Positions 1 to 12,300 of a stretch of DNA of 64,000 nucleotides are shown piece after piece. Source of the DNA: Aphrocallistes beatrix. Taxonomy: Eukaryota; Porifera; Hexactinellida; Sceptrulophora; Aphrocallistidae. A model generated the notes under the pieces. The model was not told the DNA's origin and ran no database searches. It worked only from the letters and a program-made list of their open reading frames with translations. The stretch is from positions 2,976,001-3,040,000 of the forward strand of contig OY725505.1 of the NCBI GenBank assembly GCA_963281255.1. Direction: 5' to 3'. Each line of letters begins with the position of its first letter. Positions within the stretch are counted from its first letter, which is position 1. Made by a program: the position numbers and the translations under genes.

Positions 1-1
1 G

Positions 2-3000
2 ATCTACCTGATGAACCATGGATACAGTCTGAACGCAGGCGAAGCGACAGACGCGTTCTTCGCTGGCACGAAACTGTTCCAGTGCCAGGACGCAGCTCTT
101 CGGAGAATGGTGTACGTGAGCATCCGCGAGCTAGCGCAGTCAGCTGATGACGTCATCATCGTGACGAGTAGCCTGACGAAGGATTTGAATGGGAAGCAGG
201 AGCTGCTGAGATCTGGCGCCTTGCGCGCTCTCTGCTCCGTGATAGACGCGTCTCTGCTGCAGAGCATAGAGAGATACATGAAGCAGGCTATCGTGGATAA
301 GTGAGTCTTGAGCACCTCTCTTCCCAGCCAACTAGCACTGCAGAAGCAGTGGCTTTATGCTACGTAACATAGGCCTCTCAGCTCTCACGATTTAGAACTG
401 TTGCGTAGATCCGTGAGATTCTTATACTACATAACCATGGATGGTTTTGTAGCGTAGAATTCTGAGATCATCCGTTGAATCGTGAGATTTCGTTTCGCTT
501 ACTCAAATAACCTTGTGTTTCAATATGTTTCAACATAACTTGATAACCATTACCACCAAATTGTGGCACACGACACAATTTACTATGGTAAAACCTCATA
601 TGAGCCATAAATGCAAAATAAAACTAATCCATGGTCCATATGGGGTTTACCATAGTAAATTGTGCCGCGTGCCACAATTTGGTGGCGATGGTTATCAAGT
701 TACGATGAAACAGATTGAACCACTGTAATTTATTCAGATTGTTAACCAATAGATACACTAGGTTTCAGTTGAATTCATAATAACTTCATAATAGTCTGAA
801 AAATTCCAGCTCATTCTCTCCGTCTCCTAGGAACCCCAGTGTGGGGTCAACAGCCCTGATCTCCTCCTACAATCTCCTCTCTAGCAGCACTGAGTTCATC
901 AGGCGCTGGGGCGGAGAGATCCAAGAGGCGAGTTCGCACGACCACCAGATGATCCAGTACCACGCCACCGGACTGCTCTACAAGCTGCGCAAGCACGACA
1001 GACTCGCCATAGCCAAGCTTGTCTCCAAACTCAGCAAATCCTGTCGCTCTCCTCTCGCCTGCTGCCTGCTCATTAGGATCATAGCCAGGTACACATTCCT
1101 TATATGGAAGTGTGGGTTTATTGGTTGTAACTTGGATTGATTGAAAATGGCGAAAATGTGAAAATATCATTAACTCTATGAAATTTATAAAAGCTGTATC
1201 GGAGATTTTGAGATATACAAATGGCTCTGCTTAATCGGGACACTTTTGTCTCAGATATTTTGTCCCGATTGAGCAGGGTTCCCAATTAACCGATGCAATT
1301 AGTATTAGTTTCTATGTATGGGAACCATTCCGTTCCTGGAGACTTGTCCCGATTAACTGATTAAGCGGAGTTGACTGTAGTTCTCAAGTTTTTATGAATA
1401 AAAATGTGTCTGACTCACAGCCAAAATCGCGAGTCAGGGCCCACTGCTTTTAAAATTAACTTTCCAAGCTTGTAACAGAACTTATTTGTCACCCTGTAAT
1501 ACAAAAATACAGTCGACTCCGCTTAACTGTTTAATCGGGCCACTTTTGGCAGGACCAGAATAGCTCTCACACATAGAAGCTAATACAAAATACTTTCGGT
1601 TAATAGGGTGCTCCGCTTAATCGGGGCAAAATGTTCTCTGACCGATGTGACCCTATCAAGCAGAGTCGACTATATTTTTGATTAAAAAGATTCTCCGCTT
1701 AATCGGGCCAAAATTATCTCAGACCGATGTGGCCTTATTGTCGACTGTAATTATATCTGTAAACCTCCATTACAAACGAATGAAACTTCTCTCAGACACT
1801 CTCCCCTCGAACCCTCCCACCAGAGCTTCATCAGCACGTGGCTGCACCACAAATCGGAGATGGTGGTGTACGAGGCGGCCTGCGCTTTCATCAGAATCAA
1901 GCAGGAGCAAGGAACCCGCGAGCTACAGCCAGCCATCTCCGTCCTCTGCGGGTTTCTCTCCAGCCCCAAGCCCGTCCTCAAGTATGCAGCAGCGAAAACG
2001 CTGTCCAGAGTGAGTTATGACCTCAACCTGTCTCTAGTAGGAATTGTGCACTGGCCTCCATTTAGAAATTGTCCCAAGGATGTGTTTTTATGAAAAGAGG
2101 ATGGGGGGCAAAGCCCCTTGTTCGTGTCCCTTAAGTCCTGTAGGGGATCTGGGGCTCCAAGGGGGAACAATTCCCCCCCTCCCCTCTCCCCTAAATGAGT
2201 CCTGGCGAATCAGAAGTTTAATTCATTAATTTATGTCTGCATCAACCGCCCTACGGGCGTCTATTATTATTCAAGTTAGCTGATTGGTTCTTGTGTAAGA
2301 AGATACCGTTCTACAATGACGTCATTATTAAATGATGAGTAAGCTCTTTCCAATTCTGCATAGCAGAGTATTTGAGTTATTTCCACCTTAATTCTACAAT
2401 TATTGGCTGTTCGACGGAATCAAAATATGTTGGTGGCTATCTTGACCACAATTCTACTTTTCTGTGGCTAATAACCACCAAATTCTGAATACAAACTATA
2501 AATAGACCAATACTTCATAGAATTTGGTGGTTTATCGTAAAATTTTAGTTTTTAGTAAATTTTAGTGGTTATTGCCACTAAAACATCAGAACTGTCTAGC
2601 ACTGCTAGTGAGTCTATATTTACGGGAGAGCTGCATTTGTCCGAATTTTGTAGTATGCATCTGTCCGACTGAAGTATGTATTTTTCCTAAAATTGTTTTT
2701 CTGAAGAAAGGGGTGTGTGTAGAGGCCTTTTAGGTGAGGCATCTTGCTCCGTTTTGGGACCATTGAGGCATTTTTGTCGGGGAATATATTGTAATGCTAG
2801 GATGGGATCCCGCTAGGATTTTGCAGTTTTTAGGAGTGATGTTTATTTGCAAATTATGAAATTCGGACAAATGCATACTCAATCGGACTAATGCATCCTT
2901 CAAAATTCGGACAAATGCATGCGTCCCATTTTGACATTCTCCTGCATTCCACAGGTTGCGATGGAAGAGCCTGGAGCTGTCACTGTATGCAACTTGGATC

Positions 3001-6000
3001 TAGAGAATCTGGTGCAAGATCCTAACAGGAGCATCGCTACCCTCGCCATCACGACGCTACTCAAGACTGGCACGGAGGCTAGCGTAGAGAGACTCATGAA
3101 ACAGATCGCTAAGTTCATGGGGGAAATTCCTGACGAGTTTAAAGTTGTCGTTATGAAGGTTTGCATTATTATCCTCGAACTGTTTAGTCTCTTTCCTGGA
3201 ACACTTTTCTGTCAAATATTATGTCTTTGTATTCTCATAATTTCGAGGAATTATTTGAAAAACATATTTCGCAGTACAAACTCTGATTTCTTAATTTTGA
3301 AAACGAACAAGTGCTGTGATTCTAGAAAGTGCGCAATTTCAAATATTCATCATTTGTTTCAAAAGTGTTAGCAATTTTCATCTTTGTCATATATTTGTAT
3401 CCCTAGTCCATCCAGTCTCTGTGTCAGAAGTTCCCTAAGAAGCACCAGTTGGTGATGACTCATCTCTCTTCCTGGTTGAGGGAGGAGGGAGGCTACGAGT
3501 ACAAGAAGGCCATCGTCACGACTCTAAACCTAATCATCGACTCCAACCCTCAAATGAAGGAAACTGCCCTCGCACATCTCTGTGAGTAAATCCATGGTTC
3601 CCCTCTATCTATCTATCTAAAACAGTGGCTCTTAACCTTATTTTCACGATTTCCCCTTTGTGGTATTCTATCATGATTTTTCCCTTGTATTTCTACGCAT
3701 CCTAAAATATTGAACTAGGCATGATAAATTTTATTTTACCAACACGCTATACTAGTTAGTATAATGACTACAGTATGATATACTATGCAAGAAAATGTAT
3801 GTAAGTATAATACTTAATTGCTACAAGCACGCTTCGCGACTTGCCGACACTTTGTGTCCACAGAGTCACCCTGCGGGCGCCTGGAGTTACTCAATCCAGC
3901 CTATTTTGTTAATTTGTAGGAATATTTTAAACAAAGGTTAACAAATAATTTATCATATCGATCAGAAAATATGACATCCGGATTCTCCACCCATAAAAAC
4001 CATATGTCAACAGTTAGAAGCTAGTCTCTAGCATATTTGTGTTATTTGTTTACTTTATGTACCTATTGTGAACAAAAGTAAACAAATAATTTATCATATA
4101 GATCTGAAAATATGATATTCGAAATATACACCCCTAAAAACCCCATGTCAACCGTTGAAAGCAAGTTTCTAGCATATTTTTGAGATTTGTTTACTTTATG
4201 TATCTAATGTAAACAAAAGTACACAAATAATTTACCATATAGACCTGAAAATATGATATTCGAAATCTACACCCCTGAAAACCCCATGTCAACCGTTGAA
4301 AGCAAGTTTCTAGCATATTTAGAAGTCACGTTTTGAAAACGTGACATGTCGAAGTCACGTTTTGAAAACGCGACATGTCGAAGTCACGTTTTGAAAACGC
4401 GACATGTCGCGTTTTTTTGTTTGTTTGTCCGAATTGATTGAAGAATTGGCAAGTCGTAGAGATATGAAAATTGACATGTAGGTGTCAAGTGATATGACTG
4501 CGATTAATTTCTAAGATCTAAGCGAAATTTTCACACCTCTGCAAAAAAAATGGAAAACAATTTTCCACACCTTTTCTATATAAAACAAATGACTACACTA
4601 TCATAATAGAAACCATTGTACGCGATACTACAATAGATCGTCATTGTTATTAATACTTCAAAGCCACAACTTATGTTTGATATCTTAAATGTATTATAGT
4701 GTATGGCAATAAAAAAGATTATTTGCATATTCTCACACCTTTATATACATATTTTCACACCATTTGATGAATTTTGAAAATAATGCTAGACTAGCTTCCA
4801 ACGGGTAACATGGGGTTTTCAGGGGTGTAGATTTTGAATATCATATTTTCAGATCTATATGATAAATTATTAGTTTATTTTTGTTTATATTAGATACATA
4901 AAGTAAACAAATCTCAAAAATGTGCTAGAAACTTCCTTTCAACGGTTGGCATGGTGTTTTCAGGGGTGTATATTTCTGATCCATATGAGAAATTATTCGT
5001 TAACTTTTGTTTACAATATTTATATAAATGAAAAAAATTCCCGAAATTGGTTAGATTGAGTAACTCCACGCGCCCGCGAGGCGAATCTGCGGACACACAG
5101 TGTCCGCAACCCGCGCAGCGTAATCAAGCGAAGCGCGCTTGTTATTATGAATACTACCAAGCAGTAACTAACTTCCCCCCGGTTAAGAACTCTGTAAATC
5201 AATGGTCCCTCTCCAACTAGATAAGTACACTGGAGTCCCCCAAATGGACAAACCTCATGGAGTAGAATGAATTTGCCATATACGTATGTAATAGTTAAGC
5301 ACTCCCCGAGAAGCAGACATCTCTCTACAACGGACAAAGCCATGTCCCCAATTTGTCCGTTATTCGGGGACTCCTCTGTATTCAACATAACAAGCCCGTA
5401 TTTATAAATGCAAATCCAAATTTCTGTCTTTAATGTCAGTCGACAGACTGTTATGCTAGAGCAGGGATTCTTAAACTAGGGGGCGTAAGGATATTGTAAG
5501 GGGGGGTAATACCGGATGAAAATGTGAAGAAACTTGTTGAAGAAACATTTTAAATTTCCTTTTGAGGTTCATTAATAACTCACCCCACCTCCACTAGGCG
5601 AGTTCATAGAAGACTGCGAACATTCAGACTTAGCTTGTGAAGTGCTCCGCATGATCGGACGTGAAGGCCCTAAGGCGTCCAACCCCCGCACCTACATCCA
5701 GTACGTGTACAACCGAGTCCTCCTGGAATCCCCTCAAGTTCGCGCCGCTGCGATTAGCGTGCTTGGGACTTTCGGGAGTCAGTGTGAGAACCTCCTAGAC
5801 AGCGTGGTTGTTCTGTTGGAGAGGTGTATGCTGGATGATGACAACCTAGTGAGAGACAGAGCCAGCCAGTATCTAGCTCTGCTGGCAGAAGAGAGTGCTG
5901 CTACTATCATCACGGATACACCACAGGTACTATGGAATGTAGCAGGATTCTACCTGTAGACACCATGGCATGGACGTTACTCCTGCAAATACAATCCGAT

Positions 6001-8574
6001 TTCTACAAAATGTTGCATGTTTGATCTCTTTAGGAGAGATGTACACTCTGATTTTATTCGTGCGAAATCCATATCTTGTTTTTATATTCATATTTAATAA
6101 TATCACCTTCACAGTCAAAGCTGTGTTTAAAGGTGTTAAGAGATCTCATCGACTAGAACGGAGTATTTCACTATGTAAATATATATTCGTACTTAGATCC
6201 TTGTGAATATCAAAGCTTCGCTTGTTTGTATTGTTATTCACACTCTAGGTATCACTTTTCGCACTAGAGCACGCCCTCTTATCCTACACATCTCAACCAC
6301 AATCCACTCCATTTTCTCTCAAATCTGTTCCACTTGATTCTGAACCAACACTCACAAACCTACTTCCAGACATCACAGGAGAGAAAGAGCCATTAGCGGC
6401 TCCTGTACCTCAGAAAGAGACCACTCTGTCCAAACAGGAACAGCTGTTCTTACAACTGGCTGGGGTGCAGGAACTCTCGGGGCTAGGACCAGTTTTTAAG
6501 AGCAGTCACTTGCCCATTGAACTGACTGAGTCAGAAACTGAATATGTTGTGCAATGCACCAAGCATATTTTCTCGCACGTAAGACTTGACTCAATATTAA
6601 TCACTTTTAAAAAAAGATTTTTTAGACAAATATTTTCAGGATTTCTGTTATTTTACAAAATATTTCGATAAATTAAACCTTCAGCAATCTCCAGGTAAGC
6701 CGATAAAATGAAAATTTTAAGAAATACAGTGGACTCCGCTTAATAGGGTCACATCGGTCAGAGGACATTTTGGCCCGATTAAGCGGAGAACCCTATTAAC
6801 CGAAAATATTTTGTATTAGCTTCAATGCGTGAGAGCTATTCTCTTTCCAAAAGTGACCGATTAAGCGGTTGACCCGATTAACCAGTGACCCTATTGAGCG
6901 GAGTCTACTGTAATTTGAAACAAACACTATTGCTCTTCCATCAATTTATATTCTCTTTCTATCTAGCACATAGTATTTCAATTCGACTGTACCAACACAC
7001 TCAATGATCAGTTGCTAGAGAACGTGTATGTACAGATGGAATGTCAAGGTGAAGGGTATGACATGGAGTGTTATGTTCCTTGCCCAGCGCTTCCCTACAA
7101 CAAACCCGGTACGAGCTACTGCTGCTTCAAACTCCCGGACGATAGAATGAACATATCGGCCAACTTTTCCAACACACTCAAATTCACTGTTCGAGATTGT
7201 GATCCCACCACAGGGGAGCCTAGTGATGATGGTAAGTGAATGGAATCTGAAAAATGTCAGTCGTCGATCGACAGACTGTTAGGCAAGAGCAGGGATTCTT
7301 AAACTAGGGGCGTAAGGATATTGTAAGGGGGGCGTAATACCGGATGAAAATGTGAAGAAACTTGTTGAAAAGTAACAGTTACATTCTTCACATTGGTGGA
7401 TTTGTTTGATTTAAATAGATATTCTTAATTATATTATAAAATAGGTGTGTTCTCCGAGTTTGGTAGTCTGAAAAAGTGTAGGTGTAGCCGCGTAGGGGAC
7501 GTGATAATTCACAGATTGGCCAAGGGGGGCATGGGGTCAAAAAGTTTAAGAACCCCTGGGCTAGAGAGTGGTTATAACTCATTGAGTTAGGTATAATACT
7601 TATTAATCAATAAAATCAAAGCAAATTGTAATTAAATCCTTGGTTCTGATTTGATAATACATTTTGATACCTTTTGTGAAAAGGTGTGATTTTTTTTCAG
7701 AATTTGACCCAGGTTCAAATCTCCACCATAAAATGAATATATGGTCCAAATTTGGTGCAATTTGGTCCAATAGAATTTCCAGGAGCGAGCAGACTGACAG
7801 AAGTACTTACGGACGTTACACACTGATCATGACATAAGGCATCTCCTATGTTAGGAACTGCACTAAGAATAGCCACTGTTCCTCCCTGTCCTATTTATAG
7901 GCTACGATGAGGAGTACGTGCTGGAAGACGTGAGTCTGGACCTATCAGATCACATCCAGGGGTTGATTAGGCCTAACTTCTCTCACAGCTGGGACCAGAT
8001 AGGAGGGGAGAATCAGATAGAGGAGACTTTAGTTCTCAGTCAGTCTTCCAATGTGGAAGAGGCTGTTACACAACTGATTACGTTTCTCAATATGACTCCA
8101 TGCGAGAAAACAAACATGGTATGTGTTAGAATAGCTTTTCATCCATCCATTTATCCATCCATCCATCCATCCATCCATCCATCCATCCATCCATCCATCC
8201 ATCCATCCATCCATCCATCCATCCATCCATCCATCCATCCATCCATCCATCCATCCATCCATCCATCCATCCATCCATCCATCCATCCATCCATCCATCC
8301 ATCCATCCATCCATCCATCCATCCATCCATCCATCCATCCATCCATCCATCCATCCATCCATCCATCCATCCATCCAATCCATCACTCTATTTCCTATTC
8401 TAGGTAGATAAATCTAAGAACACTCACTCCCTTCTTCTCTCCGGCGTATTTCGAGGTGGACATGACGTACTAATTCGAGCTAAGCTAATACAGTCCAACG
8501 CAGTTAGTATGCATATGGTCGTGAGGAGTCCAGATATTGGCACTTGCGATTTAGTTGCTCAATCTCTGTGTTAG
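2..8574 (+). CDS. COPG: Coatomer subunit gamma (gamma-COP), 3' ten exons, 5' truncated by window edge
   Basis: Gamma-COP is the large subunit of the COPI coat that carries cargo from Golgi to ER and within the Golgi. Exons, joined with consistent phases: 2-300, 831-1088, 1796-2009, 2955-3158, 3407-3581, 5598-5926, 6249-6578, 6967-7231, 7901-8118, 8404-8574 (stop TAG). This gives 820 residues; vertebrate gamma-COP has about 874, so roughly 45 N-terminal residues lie upstream. Recognition rests on family stretches: EATEAFF-like start, [90 protein letters not shown] and [12 protein letters not shown]-like trunk repeats come first and the C-terminal appendage (ear) is in exons 7-10. The linker between exons 2 and 3 is shorter than in mammals. 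Introns hold several MITEs. Confidence is high for the family; single splice sites were read by eye. Confidence 0.96.
527..711. mobile_element. Foldback MITE in gamma-COP intron 1
   Basis: The two halves are imperfect inverted repeats of about 80 bp. The left arm reads GTTTCAACATAACTTGATAACC and the right arm ends GGTTATCAAGTTACGATGAAAC, with a shared inner core CACCAAATTGTGGCA. No transposase is encoded. Superfamily not determined. Confidence 0.7.
1222..1380. mobile_element. Divergent pogo/Tigger-like MITE
   Basis: Contains the family blocks CTGCTTAATCGGGACAC and GATTAAGCGGAGTTGACTGTA and the shared inner block TAGTTTCTATGTATGGGAAC. It is more diverged from the 12-copy family than the other members. 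Lies in gamma-COP intron 2. Confidence 0.65.
1510..1751. mobile_element. Pogo/Tigger-like MITE plus a partial second copy
   Basis: A full copy (about 1510-1671) runs from ACAGTCGACTCCGCTTAA to AGCAGAGTCGACTATA. A right-half fragment of the same family follows to 1751, ending TTGTCGACTGTAA. TA flanks fit Tc1/mariner/pogo insertion. Confidence 0.75.
3826..5143. repeat. Large inverted repeat of two Helitron-like copies facing outward
   Basis: The left end (about 3826-3905) and the reverse complement of the right end (about 5050-5143) share the same GC-rich terminal hairpins. These include a CCTGCGGG-type hairpin, a GGACACnnnGTGTCC hairpin and the end AGCGCGCTTG. Homology extends inward through the AACAAATAATTTATCATAT blocks near 3945 and 4090 and their reverse complements near 4860 and 4990. 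The plus-oriented copy has its head near 4405, with TTTGTTTGTCCGAATTGATT. Three tandem units of about 30 bp (GAAGTCACGTTTTGAAAACG) lie at 4321-4408. Occupies most of gamma-COP intron 5. The Helitron call is inferred from head and tail structure only. Confidence 0.6.
5425..5560. repeat. Fragment of a hAT-type repeat
   Basis: Shares the sequence AGCAGGGATTCTTAAACTAG and the following GGCGTAAGGATATTGTAAGG with the better preserved element at 7290. The 5' flank ATGTCAGTCG..ACAGACTGTTA is also shared, so a larger unit was copied. Confidence 0.65.
6725..6912. mobile_element. Pogo/Tigger-like MITE in gamma-COP intron 7
   Basis: Begins TACAGTGGACTCCGCTTAAT and ends GAGCGGAGTCTACTGTA. It contains the family core GGTCACATCGGTCAGAGGAC and AATATTTTGTATTAGCTTC. 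Confidence 0.85.
7290..7558. mobile_element. hAT-type MITE with 8-bp target duplication
   Basis: Terminal inverted repeats CAGGGATTCTTAAAC and GTTTAAGAACCCCTG. The flanking 8-mers GGCAAGAG (7282-7289) and GGCTAGAG (7559-7566) match at 7 of 8 positions, as expected for an old hAT insertion. Lies in gamma-COP intron 8. Confidence 0.75.
8140..8384. repeat. (CATC)n microsatellite, about 60 units
   Basis: An almost uninterrupted run of CATC units (GATG on the other strand). It fills most of gamma-COP intron 9 and ends about 20 bases before the acceptor used by the last exon (8404). Long open frames across it are repeat artefacts. Confidence 0.98.
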
Positions 8575-8714
8575 GAGACTGGAATGAATTGCAGCTTCAA
8601 TTGTTTGTTTGTTTGTTATTTTGTTGTATTGTATTTTGCCTATTAGTCTAATTGTAGAGGTGTTCATTATATTAGGAGATTGCTAGCACATTTTCCCACT
8701 TCTTCCTCCAATCA

Positions 8715-8860
8715 TGATCGTTTAATTAATTAACATGCGGTTGGCTAAGTGATTTTTTCTATTTATAGTCAGACCCCAAACTTGTATGGCTTCCCCGCCC
8801 AAATTGGCTTAAACAGGAAATGACGCTACAAAACACCTCGCCAAGCGCGGGCACTAGAAC
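8715..8860. repeat. Dispersed TATA/GC-box repeat, inserted in the 5' region of paralogue 1
   Basis: Carries the family blocks TTTCTATTTATAG and GGCTTCCCCGCCCAAA. It interrupts the upstream block CCAATCATGATCGTTTAAT that is continuous in paralogue 2 (about 12890-12915), so it is an insertion specific to this copy. The left edge is rich in TTAA. Confidence 0.65.
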
Positions 8861-8928
8861 GACTTTTCATGAGTTTCACAGTGAAAAATCTCTGAAATTG
8901 TACCTTTCTCTACTTTGTTACGTTCCAT

Positions 8929-8950
8929 TATACATATAAATAGCCCCCTT
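8929..8950 (+). promoter_or_regulatory. Conserved TATA-like block upstream of paralogue 1
   Basis: CCATTATACATATAAATAG is shared with paralogue 2 (near 12970) at a similar distance from the gene, about 175 bp before the ATG. It is the best TATA candidate. No transcript start can be read from sequence. Confidence 0.45.
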
Positions 8951-9112
8951 TCTAACAAGTTCGCTAACTTTGTACCTAACTACAGTGATAGTGAATTTCA
9001 AATCAAAATATAATTTTTTTATATAAAAGATTGCTTCTAACGGAATTCATTTTATTTTGTGTTATCTATTGTAAGTCTCATTATTTAATTTTAGAATTAC
9101 TTATATAAATTG

Positions 9113-9895
9113 ATGTCTAAAGGAATAGAAGACTCAGATTTAGAAAATGGACCAATTGTCGCTAGCACCTTCTCTACGGACACATTGACACATGTCGAAC
9201 CACGTGCCCACACATCTCGTTGGACTCGTTTAATAGTTCCATTCTCACACTTCCTTTTAATCACAGCTGTTATAGAGCCATTTGTCATACTGAAACCTCC
9301 TTTCAACAACAACAAAGAGTACTCGAATGACATTTTATTCAAGTGGCATGTGGCTCTAGCAATGGTGACAGTGGGTTTGTGTACGGAGTCGCTATGGGTG
9401 TTGAATTCACAGGTATCCATATGTACAGATGTGTCTAGATTCAAAGTACACCTTTTACTTCTAGCTCCAATCCTCGTGATTCTGTTTGGCTGTTGGTTTG
9501 TCATTTCTTACAATCACTTTTTAACAGGACGTCCTTACTATACTTCTTGGCATGGTTTCTTAGGGTTAATCTTGAGTATTTATTTCCTGTTACACATCTT
9601 GGTGGGACTTTTCCTTTGTTTCGAACGTTTACGTTCAAAATTAGTCTTAGAAGTCTACAATCTATCTTTGATCCTGATTCTAACCGGAATAGCTTCCACT
9701 CTGTATTTCTCACTGTTCTCTTACTGGTTCGACATGAATTTTACTAGCAAAGGTTGGTACTTCCACTTCTTCGTAATATTAATCTGGTACAGCTATACTA
9801 TCCATCCCCTGATCATCCCCGAGAATAACGCTTTGATAACGTTTATTTGTAAATATATGAAAGCTATTTATCTTTACCTAATGAAAGTCAGATAA
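9113..9895 (+). CDS. Cytochrome b561 domain protein, CYB561D2-like, paralogue 1
   Basis: A 260-residue intronless protein with six predicted membrane spans (about 38-60, 76-97, 112-133, 148-172, 180-202, 215-236). It resembles CYB561D1/D2, transmembrane di-haem b561 proteins linked to ascorbate-dependent electron transfer. Three of the four usual haem-ligand histidines are visible: H79 in KWHV, H113 in KVHLL and H147 in SWHG. The fourth site, a YH pair in CYB561D proteins, reads YN here (N183). The C-terminal part follows the family pattern, including a WYF block after span 5. The ATG at 9113 was chosen; an upstream in-frame TTG would add one codon. It is one of three tandem copies and differs most from them at residues 122-145. 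Function with a missing ligand is uncertain. Confidence 0.85.
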   Translation: MSKGIEDSDLENGPIVASTFSTDTLTHVEPRAHTSRWTRLIVPFSHFLLITAVIEPFVILKPPFNNNKEYSNDILFKWHVALAMVTVGLCTESLWVLNSQVSICTDVSRFKVHLLLLAPILVILFGCWFVISYNHFLTGRPYYTSWHGFLGLILSIYFLLHILVGLFLCFERLRSKLVLEVYNLSLILILTGIASTLYFSLFSYWFDMNFTSKGWYFHFFVILIWYSYTIHPLIIPENNALITFICKYMKAIYLYLMKVR

Positions 9896-10074
9896 AATGT
9901 TTATATAACAGAGCTCTTATACTATATTAACATTCCATACTTTAGAAATATTTGTAGTATGTATTCCTTGATGTGTACATTATCGCATCAATTTATCAGA
10001 AATATATTATGTTTTATATTCAAATTAAGAAAGTTGAAGGGTTTATTCCGCTGTGGTTAGTGTGGTGGACAACA

Positions 10075-11690
10075 TTTCAATTTTTCGCTTAGATCTTCGA
10101 ACTTAATCGTAGACAAGCGCGCTGCGCGGCTTGCAGACTAGCCCTGCGGGTGCCTGAGAATATTTAAGAAACGGTCGATTGCTTTTCTAATTCCTTACTA
10201 AAACATGTCATGTATCTATGGTTAATCATGAATTCAGAACTGGAGGAGAAAATTAGGTTTATGATAAAGGAATTTGCTTAATATTAAGCTAACTAATCCT
10301 GAATGTAATGCCAACTTGAAACTACAAAGTTCACATCATAAAGATTAATATATTTGAACGACTCAAACAACTTCAGTCGAGTAACATTAGCAACAATCGA
10401 GGTATGTGTTATGTACATATGTACTATAATCAGTCAATTTGACCATTAAATAACTTTAAATGATCAAATAATAGACTCAAATAGCTGAATTCAATCATCT
10501 TATATATTAAAACGCAATGTTTTCTTGTTTGTTTGTACAGAATTGATTGATGAACTGGGAGGTGCTATAAATGTGAAATTTGGCACACAGGTAAATAATA
10601 ATGAGTATACGATTTAATTCAAAGATCTAAGCGAAATCTTCACACCTCGCCGAGATATGTGACAAATTGTGCTGACCAATGAAATTCGTTTCTTTTATAA
10701 TACAAATACATTAGGATCTAAACAGTAGTGAATACATTTACAATACATACAATCGAAGGGACTATTTGTGATTGAAATTCATTGGTTCAAGCGAGAACCA
10801 ATCAATTATCAGGTTTTTATAATGCGATTTACACGATTCTATTTCATATAATGATTGAATTCAGCTATTTTGTGTCTATTATTTGATCATAAAAGTTATT
10901 TAATGGTCAAATTGACTGATTATAGTACAAACACATACCTCGATTGTTGCTAACGTTACTCGACTGAAGTTGTTTGAGTAGTTCAAATAGAATAATTTTT
11001 ATAATGTGAACTTTGTAGTTTCAAATTGACATTGCATTCAGGATTAGTTAGTTTAATATTAAGCAAATTCCTTTCATCATAAACTTAATGTTCTCTCCAG
11101 TTCTGAATTCATTATTAACCATAGATACATGACATTTTTTTAGTGAGGAATTAGAAAAGCAATCGACCGTTTCATAAATATTCCCAGGCACCCGCAGGGT
11201 TATTCTGCAGACACGCAGTGTCTGCAAGCCGCGCAGCGCAAGCAAGCGAAGTGCGCTTGTTGAAATAGAATCGTGTAAATCGCTTTATAAAAACCTGTAA
11301 TTGAATGGTTCTCGCTTGAACCAATGAATTTCAATTACAAATAGTCCCTTCGATTGTAATCGTGGTAAATGTTTTCACTACTGTTTAGATCCCAATGTAT
11401 TTGTATTATGAAAGAAACGAATTTCATTGGTCAGCACAATTTGTCACCTATCTCGGCGAGGTGTGAAGATTTCGCTTAGATCTTCGAGCTCATTATTATT
11501 TACCTGTGTGCCAAATTTCACATTTCTACCACCTCCCAGTTCCTCGATCAACTCTGCACAAACAAGCAAAAAACCATTGCGTTTTCATCATTTGACACCT
11601 TCCAATTTTCGTGTCTCTGCGACTTGCCAACTCTTCAATCAATTCGGACAAACAAACAAACGAAAAAATCGTTTTAATATAGTATAAAAT
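10075..11690. mobile_element. Nested pair of Helitron-like elements, downstream of paralogue 1
   Basis: The outer copy is minus-oriented. Its GC-rich tail is near 10110-10170 (GCGCGGCTTGCAGAC, CCCTGCGGGTGCC) and its head near 11560-11685 (ATATTAAAACGATT then TTTGTTTGTCCGAATTGATT on the minus strand). A plus-oriented copy of the same family, 10498-11259, is inserted inside it. That copy starts TCTTATATATTAAAACG and ends GAAGTGCGCTTG after two hairpins. This creates an A-B-A'-B' pattern of inverted repeats. Heads starting TC and hairpin tails suggest Helitrons, but the tail ends CTTG, not CTRR, and no Rep/Hel protein is present. Confidence 0.6.
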
Positions 11691-12300
11691 ATTGATATAT
11701 CAGAACTAGAACGTTATTTCTCCATCACCCGTTCAAGGTTAAGATTTTAGAATTTACTTTGTTTAATCTTTTGATTGTAGACTTTAGACTCTAAAGTCTG
11801 TCTACCACTGCTCGACAAATCTAGTGGTTTGGTGGCTTAATATGCCACCAAATTTCATCAATATTTGTGTTTATTTTGTATAACGCATTTAAAAGTTTAA
11901 AAGTTATTTTGTTGTATTTTGTATTTTGAATAGAATCACAGGCACACATTTAGCATACCTACATTCTAATAGTATCTTAATCGAAATATAATGACCCCTT
12001 TATTTATTGGTAAAATTTCTCATATATTTCAATCATTATCTATGGTTTATTGTGCATAAATAGAATTTCTTGGTTCAGAAGAGTTGTTTTTCTAGTTAGG
12101 TTACATAGATTTTCTCTAGACATTGTGGCCAAGATCATTATTACACATCAGTCGTATAAAGATATCTCGTGTATTGAGAGAAAATGACATTTTTCTGGCA
12201 AGGTGTTCACGATAAAGTCACATACATTCAAATGAAAGTTTAATACTTTGGGCGCCCTCCGGCGGGTCTAAACTATTATTTATTTTGAAAGTACTATTAT

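Noticed and set aside
3830-3905. GC-rich hairpin block considered as a tRNA or tRNA-derived SINE head
   Set aside because: No A and B boxes or anticodon stem; the block recurs as the tail of Helitron-like repeats.
8029-8403. Long open frames of MDGW or HPSI repeats
   Set aside because: They are translations of the CATC/GATG microsatellite in gamma-COP intron 9.
9097-9747. Additional open frames on both strands across each b561 gene (also at 13595-14032 and 19159-19845)
   Set aside because: Shadows of the same conserved coding sequence; only one frame has membrane spans and haem ligands.
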